This document shows, piece by piece, positions 1 to 10,233 of a DNA stretch of 60,000 nucleotides (position 1 is its first letter; every line of letters starts with the position of its first letter). Location: NCBI GenBank assembly GCA_030704615.1, contig CM060733.1, positions 14,696,001 through 14,756,000 of the forward strand, in the 5' to 3' direction. The DNA comes from Takakia lepidozioides. Taxonomy: Eukaryota; Streptophyta; Takakiopsida; Takakiales; Takakiaceae. Below the pieces are notes generated by a model. The model worked only from the letters and a program-made list of their open reading frames with translations. It did not search any database and was not told where the DNA came from. Position numbers and translations under genes: made by a program.

Positions 1-404
1 AATCACCTATAAAAACAAGCGCCCACACAAAACTAGCATGGCGCACAGTCAAGCATGCAAGTATGGAGGGGATCCAAACACAAGAAATCAGAATGACAAC
101 TCCCCCACACCAAAAACAACTCCACGGTGTTGCTCCTGCAAGGACACCCCAGCCCAAACCCGGACTGACTCTTGCCTCCACCTACGGAAAGGTCTTGGCC
201 TAATGAGAGGGTGGAAACTACGAGGAAGAGAAGCTAAAGCAATGCCTAACCCCAGCATGCCCTCATCCCAACACTCTTCCTCTCCTCTCTTCCCTCACTT
301 TGCATGACCATGGGAATATCATGAAGATACTCCTCAAACCGCCCTCCACGAGCTTCAAAATTCGGCCTTCAAGACCACATGCCAGTCCTTACGCAGTCCA
401 CCAG

Positions 405-560
405 TTCCTCCACGAGTCAGCACAGGCCGTCCACAGGTCAACACGGGCCACCACAGACCAGCACAGACCCACACAGCTCACTGATCACAGCCGTCACAGC
501 CCCACACAGGCCACAGCCTGTCACAGCCCTACACAGGTCACAGGGTCACAGCCCCAAAGG
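405..560. repeat. CACAG-rich degenerate minisatellite
   Basis: Short imperfect repeats built on CACAG, CACAGG and GTCACAGCC words run through this stretch. The small open frames over it follow from the repeat and match no family I recognise. The rest of 1-600 shows no gene. Confidence 0.5.
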
Positions 561-572
561 CCACATATCACG

Positions 573-593
573 TAGTGGTAAAATAACTTGACA
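573..593 (-). repeat. Short LTR-like remnant, inverted
   Basis: These 21 bases are an exact reverse complement of 18800-18820 inside the LTR at the other end of the retrotransposon. The match stops on both sides, so this is at most a scrap of an LTR from the same family. No full upstream LTR is visible in the window. Confidence 0.4.
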
Positions 594-745
594 CGGTGAA
601 TGAATTAGGAACTCGATATGTGTCGGCTACTTGCAAACACATGCTCATGGGTTAGGTTTGAGTCCCGCTATTTTTTGAACCGTGTGTATCTTGCCATTTT
701 TCAAAATTCAAAAATTAAAAAAAAACTCAAAATTAAAAATACAAG

Positions 746-766
746 TTTAGGGTTTAGGGTTTAGGG
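746..766 (+). repeat. Three perfect TTTAGGG units
   Basis: Three head-to-tail copies of the plant telomere heptamer TTTAGGG lie about 115 bp upstream of the gag start. Three units are too few to be a telomere. They look like an interstitial tract or part of the retrotransposon leader. Confidence 0.8.
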
Positions 767-879
767 CCACTAGTTGCTGGGGACAGTGCCGGTTCGAGCA
801 CTAGCGATACTAGTGGGTACACGAGACGAGGTGTGCGGTTTAGGCCACCTTCACCTCCTGTGTCTTCTATGGAAGGTTC

Positions 880-1185
880 TGATTCGGATTGTGAATCAGG
901 ATGACTCATACCGGCGGTGCAAGTTGTTTCTTTGCCACAATGGAGGAGATGTATGGAGCTACCAAGGGGCCACGAAGGTACTCTGGGGCGGTGGGCACCA
1001 TCAAGTTGGATGATTTTATCCAAGAGTTTGATAGTTGGTGTGATTTGCAGCAAATGCGCAATCCACAACTATTTACGCCTTTCATGGCATGGAAGGGGCT
1101 GTTTCAGCACCTTGAGGGGCCGCCTATGGATGATTACCATGAGTTTAGGCGGGGGCATGAGGTTGAGATCGAGGAGCCCCCAGAA
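880..1185 (+). pseudogene. Gypsy gag, N-terminal half (truncated)
   Basis: A possible start is the ATG at 880, reading MEGSDSDCES; after a frame break the next open frame (ATG 901) carries KLDDFIQEFDSWCDLQQM and a Trp/Phe-rich stretch ending EVEIEEPPE near 1180. This looks like the start of a Ty3/gypsy capsid domain. The frame then runs straight into antisense reverse transcriptase sequence, which marks the left breakpoint of the inversion. The missing half of gag lies at 14121-15795 on the opposite strand. Confidence 0.65.
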
Positions 1186-1860
1186 TGTCGTCTTCTGCTT
1201 GTCCGCCTCCTTGATTGGCAACTGGTGATATCCGGATCGTAAATCCAAAGTGCTAAAGACCTTAGCATGCCCGATGGCATCAAAGATCTCCTCTGGTGTT
1301 GGCATGGCATACTTATCGGACTTGGTCTGATGATTTACAGGCCGGTAATCACCGCACATACGTCTCTCCGTCCAATTGCCATAGACATCCTATTTGGCTG
1401 GCATCACTGTGGCTGAAGCATACTCTCCACCAGAGAGCTCCACCAAACCTGCCTCCCAGAGATCTTGAGTCCTCATCTGGATCAAAGACCTCTCCATGTC
1501 ACTGTATCTATAGGGTCTCCGAAAGATTGGCGGGTCAATGACCAACTCAATACGGATCTCTTGACCCTTCAGTGCTCCCAAGTCCTTCAAACTGAAGGCA
1601 AAGCAATTCCTGTAAGCCCTCAGGAACCGCCATATACGTCGTCTCTCTCCTCTGGTGACAATGGGTACAATGTCAGGCTCCCAATTGTCCTCCGTAACTG
1701 CAACCTTAAGTCCAGTGGGCTTAGAGGTAGAGGACGCGTCTAGTGGTTGCTATGTTGCATCCTCTTGAGCAGTACTCCTTACCTGCTCAGTCAGTGACAA
1801 GGCCTCATCCTGCCCCATCATCTCATCCTCAAGGACTTCCTCCACCCGAGAAAAATCCCC
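1185..1860 (-). pseudogene. Gypsy reverse transcriptase, N-terminal part
   Basis: The minus strand encodes the palm and finger start of a gypsy reverse transcriptase: FAFSLKDLGALKG, RRPYRYSDMERSLIQ, EYASATVMPAK, then after an in-frame TAG near 1390 MCGDYRPVNHQTKSDKYAMP, FSTLDLRSGYHQ and QKTTFWG. It stops at about 1185, just before the block that would read LYQWRFLPFGLKNAPAEFQ; that block is found at about 15810 on the plus strand. Upstream (about 1600-1860) is an acidic spacer that follows the methyltransferase. The stop codon and truncation mean no active enzyme. Assignment to Ty3/gypsy is secure. Confidence 0.85.
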
Positions 1861-1949
1861 AACCTCATCTTTCATCGCCACCTTGGCTGCCAACTCCCTT
1901 TGAACCTCACTTGACGACGTGATGCCTCAAAAAGAGACGACACCGCTAT

Positions 1950-2345
1950 GGTACCAGTGGTAAAACCCATTGCCCACTCACACACGTCAGCATTAGGCTC
2001 CACTAACTACTGCAACTGAGCATCCCACAGGAGGCCAGGTCCACTATCCCGGAAAGCATGCGATCCTGGGAAGCTGAGCAGTGTAGGTAATGCTGCTCGT
2101 GGTTGACCCACCTTGTTGACCACTGCCAAAGGCGAACCGTCATCGTGTCTCACACGCTGAGACTGCCTCCCTGTGTCCAGAATGCTATCCACTGTGAGAT
2201 GTGCTGGCCGCTGCACCCCATCAAATGCACGCTTGAGCAGTGCGGGTGACATCACTGTAGCTGCATCTAGTAACACTGCTGACCCAAGCCACGACCGGAC
2301 TTGATGCACACTGGCCATCACCTGGCCCGAGAATCGCCCATCAGT
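1950..2345 (-). pseudogene. DNA methyltransferase C-terminal part (frameshifted)
   Basis: Immediately after the ENVP motif of the protease-methyltransferase frame, a one-base shift moves the protein into the next minus-strand frame, which continues with VMASVHQVRSWLGSAVLLDA, a QRVRHDDG block that may be the QxRxR-type motif VIII, and a C-terminal stretch ending LLWDAQLQ. After a TAG at about 2004-2006 the same frame goes on to CEWAMGFTTGT, which resembles the last conserved motif of DNMT3/DRM enzymes (a Met-Gly-Phe core). So the whole catalytic domain is present, but this copy is split by one frameshift and one stop. Confidence 0.7.
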
Positions 2346-3622
2346 GGCACATTCTCCAAGATGTATGCTAGAGATACAGCTTGATGAAGCTGCAAGTGGC
2401 GCAAAACCCGCACCATCTCCCAAAACAGACCCGACCTCGAGTCTCGCAATCCATTGTCATGCCCGGCTGATGAATGCCCTTGGCAGGGCCAACCTGCCAC
2501 TACCAGATCAATGGAGCCAACCCGCTCCAAATCCTGCGCCCCCAGCAATGAAATGTCTGCTGGCAAGGCCTGCTGATATCCACGAATTGCAGACACCGAC
2601 AACAACTCAGGGTACCGCTGCACCAACTGAGCAACATGGCGAAGTGAAATGCGTCGTGCAGTCTCATCCCTCTCCACATACAGGTAACGCCGAACTCGTA
2701 CACCTGCCTGTAACACAGCAGCCAATCCGGTGCTGATCCCGCCAAACAAGTCCAGAAGACAAATGCCTTCATCCAGATACTGCCACATAATAGGTGTGGT
2801 GTCCAATGGAGACAACTGAGGTGGTCCTGGTGCAATCCCCGCACTCTCCTCCTCTCCTGACGGTACAAAAGCCTCCACCCAGGCTTGTTGCACCCGTCGA
2901 TCAGCATCCCGCTGCAAATCCTTGCTCGTGCCCCACAATGGAGTCTGAGCAACCATGGTAGGCAACTCCGCCATACCATACATATCATCCTGCTCTCCCA
3001 GAGGTGGCACATCCTCTGAATGAGCGTTGTCCTCAAGCAGCTCTCCGGGCCAATTCACTGCCGCTGTGAATGCTGCTAGTGTCGGCATCTTGCCTCGTTG
3101 GGCAACCGCAACTCCTCCTATGAACGTCACAGGGAGCTGCACACGCCGGCCCTCCCCTGACTGCCATCCAGGCCTATAGGAAGCTGAATCCTCCCAAAAA
3201 TCTAGGGTGAAGCCCATGGGGTACAACACTGCCCCACCAACCAGGAAATCGTACGAGACCGCGTCTGTCACAATGGCCTTGGTTCGCATTACTGAGCCAT
3301 CTGTAGGGTGATCCGGCCGTAGTCTGATAGCCAACTCATGCCGTGGCATGCCCCGAGCCTGCTCCGATCCTCCCAGAGACGTCTGTATCTGGAAAGGACA
3401 AGGCTCCATATCCGCCTCCGTGAGGCCCAAGCCTGCAATAGCAGCTCTGCCCAACATCAATGGCTGAGATCCCGAGTCCAACAAGACCCGCAGTGGCCGG
3501 TACCTCTTGCCTGCCGGTCCACTCAAACAGAAAATGCCATCCTGGTTGTCTAACATGACAACTCCAGGTGCAGCGTAGCTACGGCGTGAGCCCAGCCCCG
3601 TGAGCCTGGGAGCTGAGCTCAC
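2318..3622 (-). CDS. Retrotransposon polyprotein part: aspartic protease fused to C5-cytosine DNA methyltransferase
   Basis: This is one 434-residue open frame. Residues about 45-180 are a retropepsin-like protease with the active-site triplet D49-S50-G51 in RVLLDSGSQPLMLG. Residues 181-280 are an acidic/proline linker. From residue 288 a C5-cytosine methyltransferase begins: motif I DLFGGISTG (291-299), motif IV GWPCQGHSS with catalytic Cys380, and motif VI ILENVP with Glu423. Spacing and wording (LYVERDE, IDLVVAG, SGLFWEMVRVL) resemble DNMT3/DRM enzymes more than bacterial MTases. The frame ends in a frameshift just after motif VI; the rest lies at 1950-2345. In the restored element order it sits between gag and reverse transcriptase. 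By family knowledge it would transfer methyl from S-adenosylmethionine to cytosine C5; self-methylation of the element is inference. The fusion is directly visible. Confidence 0.88.
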   Translation of the reverse strand: MSSAPRLTGLGSRRSYAAPGVVMLDNQDGIFCLSGPAGKRYRPLRVLLDSGSQPLMLGRAAIAGLGLTEADMEPCPFQIQTSLGGSEQARGMPRHELAIRLRPDHPTDGSVMRTKAIVTDAVSYDFLVGGAVLYPMGFTLDFWEDSASYRPGWQSGEGRRVQLPVTFIGGVAVAQRGKMPTLAAFTAAVNWPGELLEDNAHSEDVPPLGEQDDMYGMAELPTMVAQTPLWGTSKDLQRDADRRVQQAWVEAFVPSGEEESAGIAPGPPQLSPLDTTPIMWQYLDEGICLLDLFGGISTGLAAVLQAGVRVRRYLYVERDETARRISLRHVAQLVQRYPELLSVSAIRGYQQALPADISLLGAQDLERVGSIDLVVAGWPCQGHSSAGHDNGLRDSRSGLFWEMVRVLRHLQLHQAVSLAYILENVPLMGDSRAR

Positions 3623-3745
3623 GTTGAAGCTGCAAAGCGTGAGCTGAGCTCACACTTCAGGGAAGCGTGAGCGGCACAAATCTGCTGGAGAAGCAGGTCC
3701 TATAGGCGAGGATTGCAGGAAGAGGGCCTATTACCGTGGACAAAA
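3585..3745 (+). repeat. Left terminal inverted repeat region with GTGAGC palindromes
   Basis: The terminal CGTGAGCCC/CGTGAGCCTG pair is followed by two copies of the palindromic word GAGCTGAGCTCA (near 3610 and 3645) and the subterminal GGGCCTATTACCGTGG. It mirrors 13990-14120. Confidence 0.55.
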
Positions 3746-3989
3746 CAAAGGGGGCCACCATGCACCGTGTCTGCAATGCCTGCACAAAAAGAGGAATATG
3801 AAAATATGGCAGATTTGAGCTCAGAATGATTGACACACTTTATTTGAATTCACAGATAGACGCTTACAATGAATGGCATGTGCATTTACCCTGGTTCCGT
3901 GAACGAAATGTATGTGTTTGTCATAAATGCAAAGTCTTCACACGGTAACCTGGAAACCAGCATGGGAAGCGGGCATGGCTCGTATGTGT

Positions 3990-5367
3990 TCAAAGAGAAT
4001 TTGGCGGAGCCCCACGTGAGGTGTCCCGCTGCAGAAGGGTGATGACTTCTCCGTAGCCTAGTGTGGCTTGGTGAATGAATTGGTCTCTCTTACCGTCGCA
4101 ACACATAATTACAAGGTATATGTAATATTGATGCTTGCAGAGGATCCACTTCCCTCTCATGCCGAGAGCGCCCTCACGCATCGTTACAAAATCCGGACAA
4201 GTGCATTTAGGGAAATTCCCCACGGTAACCTGATATTCTTTGCCATGAAAAATTGAGCCAATAGACAGCACTGTGTAAATCCGTCCATACCCCGGGGCAG
4301 GGACTTCAGTGATACGAGTCACCCGAGCCTGCAAAATTCTAGCCGATTCCATCTTGCATTTGTGATTTGCACCCGATTCGTCATCAGCCGATTAGCGCTG
4401 TTTCTCAGCCGAGGGCAAGAAATATTCACGCACTTGCAATGCCCAACGCAAACCGACCTTCGAAATTTCAATCCAATGTCGTTGTGGATGTTCGATGTTT
4501 TTGTCATGCACCAAGGGTGTCCGTCATGTTTCTTGTCCATGCCTTGCAGAAGCCTAGCCAGTCCACTGGAAGACGTGGGAGGGTTGAGCTCAAACAAGAT
4601 GTCCCCATCAAACTTTGTTGGCACGTATTGAACCCACTGCACACGAAGGGACTCCCAATCAACAAAACGCAGCTCGCTCTTGCACCCAGGCACCCTGCGA
4701 GGGCTTTCAATTTCGGAATGACACTCGTTATCTCCTGCAATTCGTCATCATCCAAGATGGGAGTCTGCACTGGCGGAGGAATCTCAGAAACATCCTCCGA
4801 GGACGAGTCTGAAAGAGTCACGAATGTAGTGGATGTGCTCACCTCTTGTTTCACATGAACTGTGCCCTTCTGCTGCACGACTGATGCTGCAGTGCCAGGG
4901 GTAACTACTGATCCTGCTGATTGTCTTCTCTCTTTTCCAAGGACACAGGAAGTGCCTGGAAGGACTCTCCACTTCCTTCCACACTCGCCAACCAATGGTT
5001 TCTCCAAGTGCCCAGAATCCAAATTCCCATCCTCGTCATACACCTCTTTTTGAACAAGCAGAGAACCCAATTCCAGCGGGAACACTGTAACCAGCTCATC
5101 CTCATGAACAACTGCAAACCCATTGTCGTCTGTAGTGGTAGTCAGTGGAAGACTACCTGCATTGGAATGAAATCGAGCGAGTCTATCTTGCTCCCTCGAC
5201 ATGTTTTCCTCCACTGACCAAAAATTGCGATTCACAACGGAATCCCCGAACTGATAGCCCGTAATTCTCGAAAAGGGATCCACCACAAACAAACTGAGGT
5301 CAATAAGGTTAGCACTAACCCAAAGACTGTGGGCGATGCCTGCAAAGGATGTAGGAATGACATGCAC
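3990..5367 (-). pseudogene. SWIM zinc-finger protein, frameshifted (transposase derivative)
   Basis: Three overlapping minus-strand frames form one broken gene. Frame 1 (5367 to about 4690) has an acidic stretch with a SUMO-interaction-like FVTLSDSSSED and a conserved FGDSVVNRNFWSVEENMSRE; the start is uncertain. After a shift near 4690, frame 2 carries LRFVDWESLRVQWVQYVPTK, HDGHPWCMTKTSN and GLKFRRSVCVGHCKCVNISC, a Cys/His finger-like block I associate with the N-terminal region of Mutator-like transposases of mosses and ferns. After another shift near 4350, frame 3 carries a C-terminal SWIM finger: FPKCTCPDFV then GKWILCKHQYYIY (CxC...CxH). The DDE catalytic core expected between finger and SWIM is missing. 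It is read as a decayed, non-autonomous transposase; a domesticated host gene is less likely because of the two frameshifts. Confidence 0.6.
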
Positions 5368-5565
5368 CGAACTTCGCAGACAACCACACTGAGAGACACC
5401 AACCAGAAAAACTGTTTAGGGTGACAAGAAGCCACAAGAAGCCGTGTTGTATTTGGATGAAAAACAAACCCTAAACATGACATGAAACCATCAATTATGG
5501 AAAGACGACAACAACCCTAGAGAGCAGTAAACAGGAAGACCCCGAATGTAATGAGGTTGTGTTGT

Positions 5566-6383
5566 GCACCTTGTCATTGTTTTTTTCATTTGGAATCGGC
5601 CTTATAGGGTATCTCTTTGAGCTTCAATGCACACTTACCTGGCAGCTCTAGCAGTGTGTGTCAACGCACACTGTTTGAGCCCACCTTGTCATTCTTTTTT
5701 TCATTTGGAAATCGGCCTCATAGGCATCTCTTTGTTGTTCAATGCACACTTACCTGTCAGCTCCAGCAGTGTGCGTCAACGCACACTATTTGAGCCCACC
5801 TTGTCATTGTTTTTTTTCATGTGAAAATCGGCCACATAGGGCATCTCTTTGAGCTTCAATAAACACTTACGTGGTAGCTCCAGCAGCATGCGTCAATGCA
5901 CACTGTTTGAGCCCACCATGTCATTATATTTTTAATCTGAAAATCGGCCCCATAGGGCATCTCTTTGAGCTTCAATGCACACTTACGTGGCAGCTCAAAT
6001 AGTGTGCGTCAACGCACACTGTTTGAGCCCAACTTGTCATTGTTTTTTTCATGTGAAAATTGGCCACATAGCGCATGTATTTGAGGTTCAATGCAGACCT
6101 ACCTGGCAGCTCAAACAGTGTGCGTCAACGCACACTGTTCCAGCCCACCATGTCATTGTTTTTTTTATATGAAAATCGGCCACATAGGGCATCTCTTTTA
6201 GCCTCAATACACACTTACGTGGCAGATCAAACAGTGTGCGTCAACGCACACTGTTTGACCCCAACATGTCTTTATTTTTTTCATGTGAAAATCGGCCACA
6301 TAGAGCATGTATTTGAGGTTCAATGCAGACTGACGTGGCAGCTCAAACAGTGTGCGTGAACACACACTGTTGCAGGCATCCAT

Positions 6384-6418
<35 letters not shown>

Positions 6419-6956
6419 AAAATCGGCCACATAGGGCATCTCAAGGCAGCTCCAGCAGTGTGCGTCAACGCACACTGTTTGAGAACACCATGTCATTATT
6501 TTTTTAATCTGAAAATCGGCCACATAAGGCATCTCTTTGAGCTTCAATGCACACTTACGTGGCAGCTCAAATAGTGTGCGTCAACGCACACTGTTTGAAC
6601 CCAACTTGTCATTGTTTTTTTCATGTGAAAATTGGCCACATAGGGCATGTATTTGAGGTTCAATGCAGACTTACCTGGCAGCTCAAACAGTGTGCGTCAA
6701 CGCACACTGTTCCAGCCCACCATGTCAGTGTTTTTTTTTATATGAAAATCGGCCGCATAGGGCATCTCTTTTAGCCTCAATACACACTTACGTGGCAGCT
6801 CAAACAGTGTGCGTCAACGCACACTGTTTGACCCCAACATGTCTTTATTTTTTTCATGTGAAAATCGGCCACATAGGACATGTATTTGAGGTTCAATGCA
6901 GACTTACGTGGCAGCTCAAACAGTGTGCGTCAACGCACACTGTTGCAGGCATCCAT

Positions 6957-6991
<35 letters not shown>

Positions 6992-8472
6992 AGAATCGGC
7001 CACATAGGGCATCTCAAGGCAGCTCCAGCAGTGTGCGTCAACACACACTGTTTGAGCACACCATGTCATTATTTTTTTAATCTGAAAATCGGCCACATAA
7101 GGCATCTCTTTGAGCTTCAATGCATACTTACGTGGCAGCTCAAATAGTGTGCGTCAACGCACACTGTTTGAACCCAACTTGTCATTGTTTTTTTCATGTG
7201 AAAATTAGCCACATGGGGCATGTATTTGAGGTTAAATGCAGACTTACCTAGCAGCTCAAACAGTGTGCGTCAACGCACACTGTTCCAGCCCACCATGTCA
7301 TTGTTTTTTTTTATATGAAAATCGGCCACATAGGGCATCTCTTTTAGCCTCAATACACACTTACGTGGCAGCTCAAACAGTGTGCGTCAACGCACACTGT
7401 TTGACCCCAACATGTCTTTATTTTTTTCATGTGAAAATTGGCCACATAGGGCATGTATTTGAGGTTCAATGCAGACTTACGTGGCAGCTCAAACAGTGTG
7501 CGTCAACGCACACTGTTGCAGGCATCCACGTTTTTATTTTTATTTTTATTTTTATTTTTCTGAAAATCGGCCACATAGGGCATCTCAAGGCAGCTCCAGC
7601 AGTGTGCGTCAACGCACACTGTTTGAGCACACCATGTCATTATTTTTTTAATCTGAAAATCGGCCACATAAGGCATCTCTTTGAGCTTCAATGCACACTT
7701 ACGTGGCAGCTCAAAGAGTGTGCATCAACGCACACTGTTTGAGCCCAACTTGTCATTGTTTTTTTCATGTGAAAATTGGCCACATAGGGCATGTATTTGA
7801 GGTTCAATGCAGACTTACCTGGCAGCTCAAATAGTGTGCGTCATCGCACACTCTTCCAACCAACCATGTTTTTATTTTATTTTATTTTTTTATTTTTATT
7901 TTTAAAATAAAAATCGGCCACATAGGGCATCTCTTTGAGCTTTAATGCACACTTACGTGGCAGCTCCAGCAGTGTGCGTCAACGCACACTGTTCGGGTCC
8001 ACCATGTCATTATTTTTTTAATCTAAAAATCGGTCACATATGGCATCTCTTTGAGCTTCAATGCACACTTACGTGGCAGCTCAAATAGTGTGCGTCAACG
8101 CACACTGTTTGAACCCAACTTGTCATTGTTTTCTTCATGTGAAAAATTGGCCACATAGGGCATGTATTTGAGGTTCAACGCAGACTTACCTGGCAGCTCA
8201 AACAGTGTGCGTCAACGCACACTGTTCCAGCCCACCATGTCATTGTTTTTTTTTATATGACAATCGGCCACATAGGGCATCTCTTTTAGCCTCAATACAC
8301 ACTTACGTGGCAGCACAAACAGTGTGCGTCAACGCACACTGTTTGACCCCAACATGTCTTTATTTTTTTCATGTGAAAATTGGCCACATAGGGCATGTAT
8401 TTGAGGTTCAATGCAGACTGACGTAGCAGCTCAAACAGTGTGCGTCAACGCACACTGTTGCAGGCATCCATG

Positions 8473-8503
<31 letters not shown>

Positions 8504-10188
8504 TAAATCGGCCACATAGGGCATCTCAAGGCAGCTCCAGCAGTGTGCGTCAACGCACACTGTTTGAGCACACCATGTCATTATTTTTTTCATCTGAAAA
8601 TCGGCCACATAAGGCATCTCTTTGAGCTTCAATGCACACTTACGTGGCAGCTCAAATAGTGTGCGTCAACGCACACTTTTTGAGCCCAACTTGTCATTGT
8701 TTTTTTCATGTGAAAATTGGCCATATAGGGCATGTATTTGAGGTTCAATGCAGACTTACGTGGCAGCTCAAACAGTGTGCGTCAACGCACACTGTTGCAG
8801 GCATCCACGTTTTTACTTTTATTTTTATTTTTATTTTTCTGAAAATCGGCCACATAGGGCATCTCAAGGCAGCTCCAGCAGTGTGCGTCAACGCACACTG
8901 TTTGAGCACACCATGTCATTATTTTTTTCATCTGAAAATCGGGCACATAAGGCATCTCTTTGAGCTTCAATGCACACTTACGTGGCAGCTCAAATAGTGT
9001 GCGTCAACGCACACTTTTTGAGCCCAACTTGTCATTGTTTTTTTCATGTGAAAATTGGCCACATAGGGCATGTATTTGAGGTTCAATGCAGACTTACCTG
9101 GAAGCTCAAACAGTGTGCGTCAACGCACACTGTTCCAGCCCACCATGTCAATGTTTTTTTTTATATGAAAATCGGCCACATATGGCATCTCTTTTAACCT
9201 CAATACACACTTACGTGGCAGCTCAAACAGTGTGCGTCAACGCACACTGTTTGACCCCAACATGTCTTTATTTTTTTCATGTGAAAATTTGCCACATAGG
9301 GCATGTATTTGAGGTTCAATGCAGACTTACGTGGCAGCTCAAACAGTGTGCCTCAACGCACACTGTTGCAGGCATCCACGTTTTTTTTTGTTTTTCTGAA
9401 AATCGGCCACAGAAGGCATCTCTTTGAGCTTCAATGCACACATACGTGGCAGCTTAAATAGTGTGCGTCAACGCACACTGTTTGAGCCCAACTTGTCATT
9501 GTTTTTTTCATGTGAAAATTGGCCACATAGGGCATGTATTTGAGGTTCAATGCAGACTTACCTGGCAGCTCAAATAGTGTGCGTCATCGCACACTGTTCC
9601 AACCAACCATTTTTTTTTTTTTTTTAATTTTTTTTTTAATTTTTTTTTGAAAATCGGCCACATAGGGCATCTCAAGGCAGCTCCAGCAGTGTGCGTCAAC
9701 GCACACTGTTTGAGCACACCATGTCATTATTTTTTTCATCTGAAAATCGGCCACATAAGGCATTTCTTTGAGCTCCATTGCACACTTACGTGGCAGCTCA
9801 AATAGTGTGCGTCAACGCACACTTTTTGAGCCCAACTTGTCATTGTTTTTTTTCATGTGAAAATTGGCCACATAGGGCATGTATTTGAGGTTCAATGCAG
9901 ACTTACCTGGCAGCTCAAACAGTGTGCGTCAACGCACACTGTTCCAGCCCACCATGTCAATGTTTTTTTTTATATGAAAATCGGCCACATATGGCATCTC
10001 TTTTAGCCTCAATACACACTTACGTGGCAGCTCAAACAGTGTGCGTCAACGCACACTGTTTGACCCCAACATGTCTTTATTTTTTTCATGTGAAAATTTG
10101 CCACATAGGGCATGTATTTGAGGTTCAATGCAGACTTACGTGGCAGCTCAAACAGTGTGCCTCAACGCACACTGTTGCAGGCATCCAC

Positions 10189-10233
<45 letters not shown>

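Noticed and set aside
640-690. B-box-like GGTTTGAGTCCC suggesting a SINE or tRNA
   Set aside because: No matching A box at the right distance.
746-766. Telomere end
   Set aside because: Only three TTTAGGG units, with coding sequence on both sides.
2318-3622. Stand-alone host DRM-type methyltransferase gene
   Set aside because: The methyltransferase is in the same open frame as a retropepsin and is followed by gypsy reverse transcriptase, so it belongs to the element.
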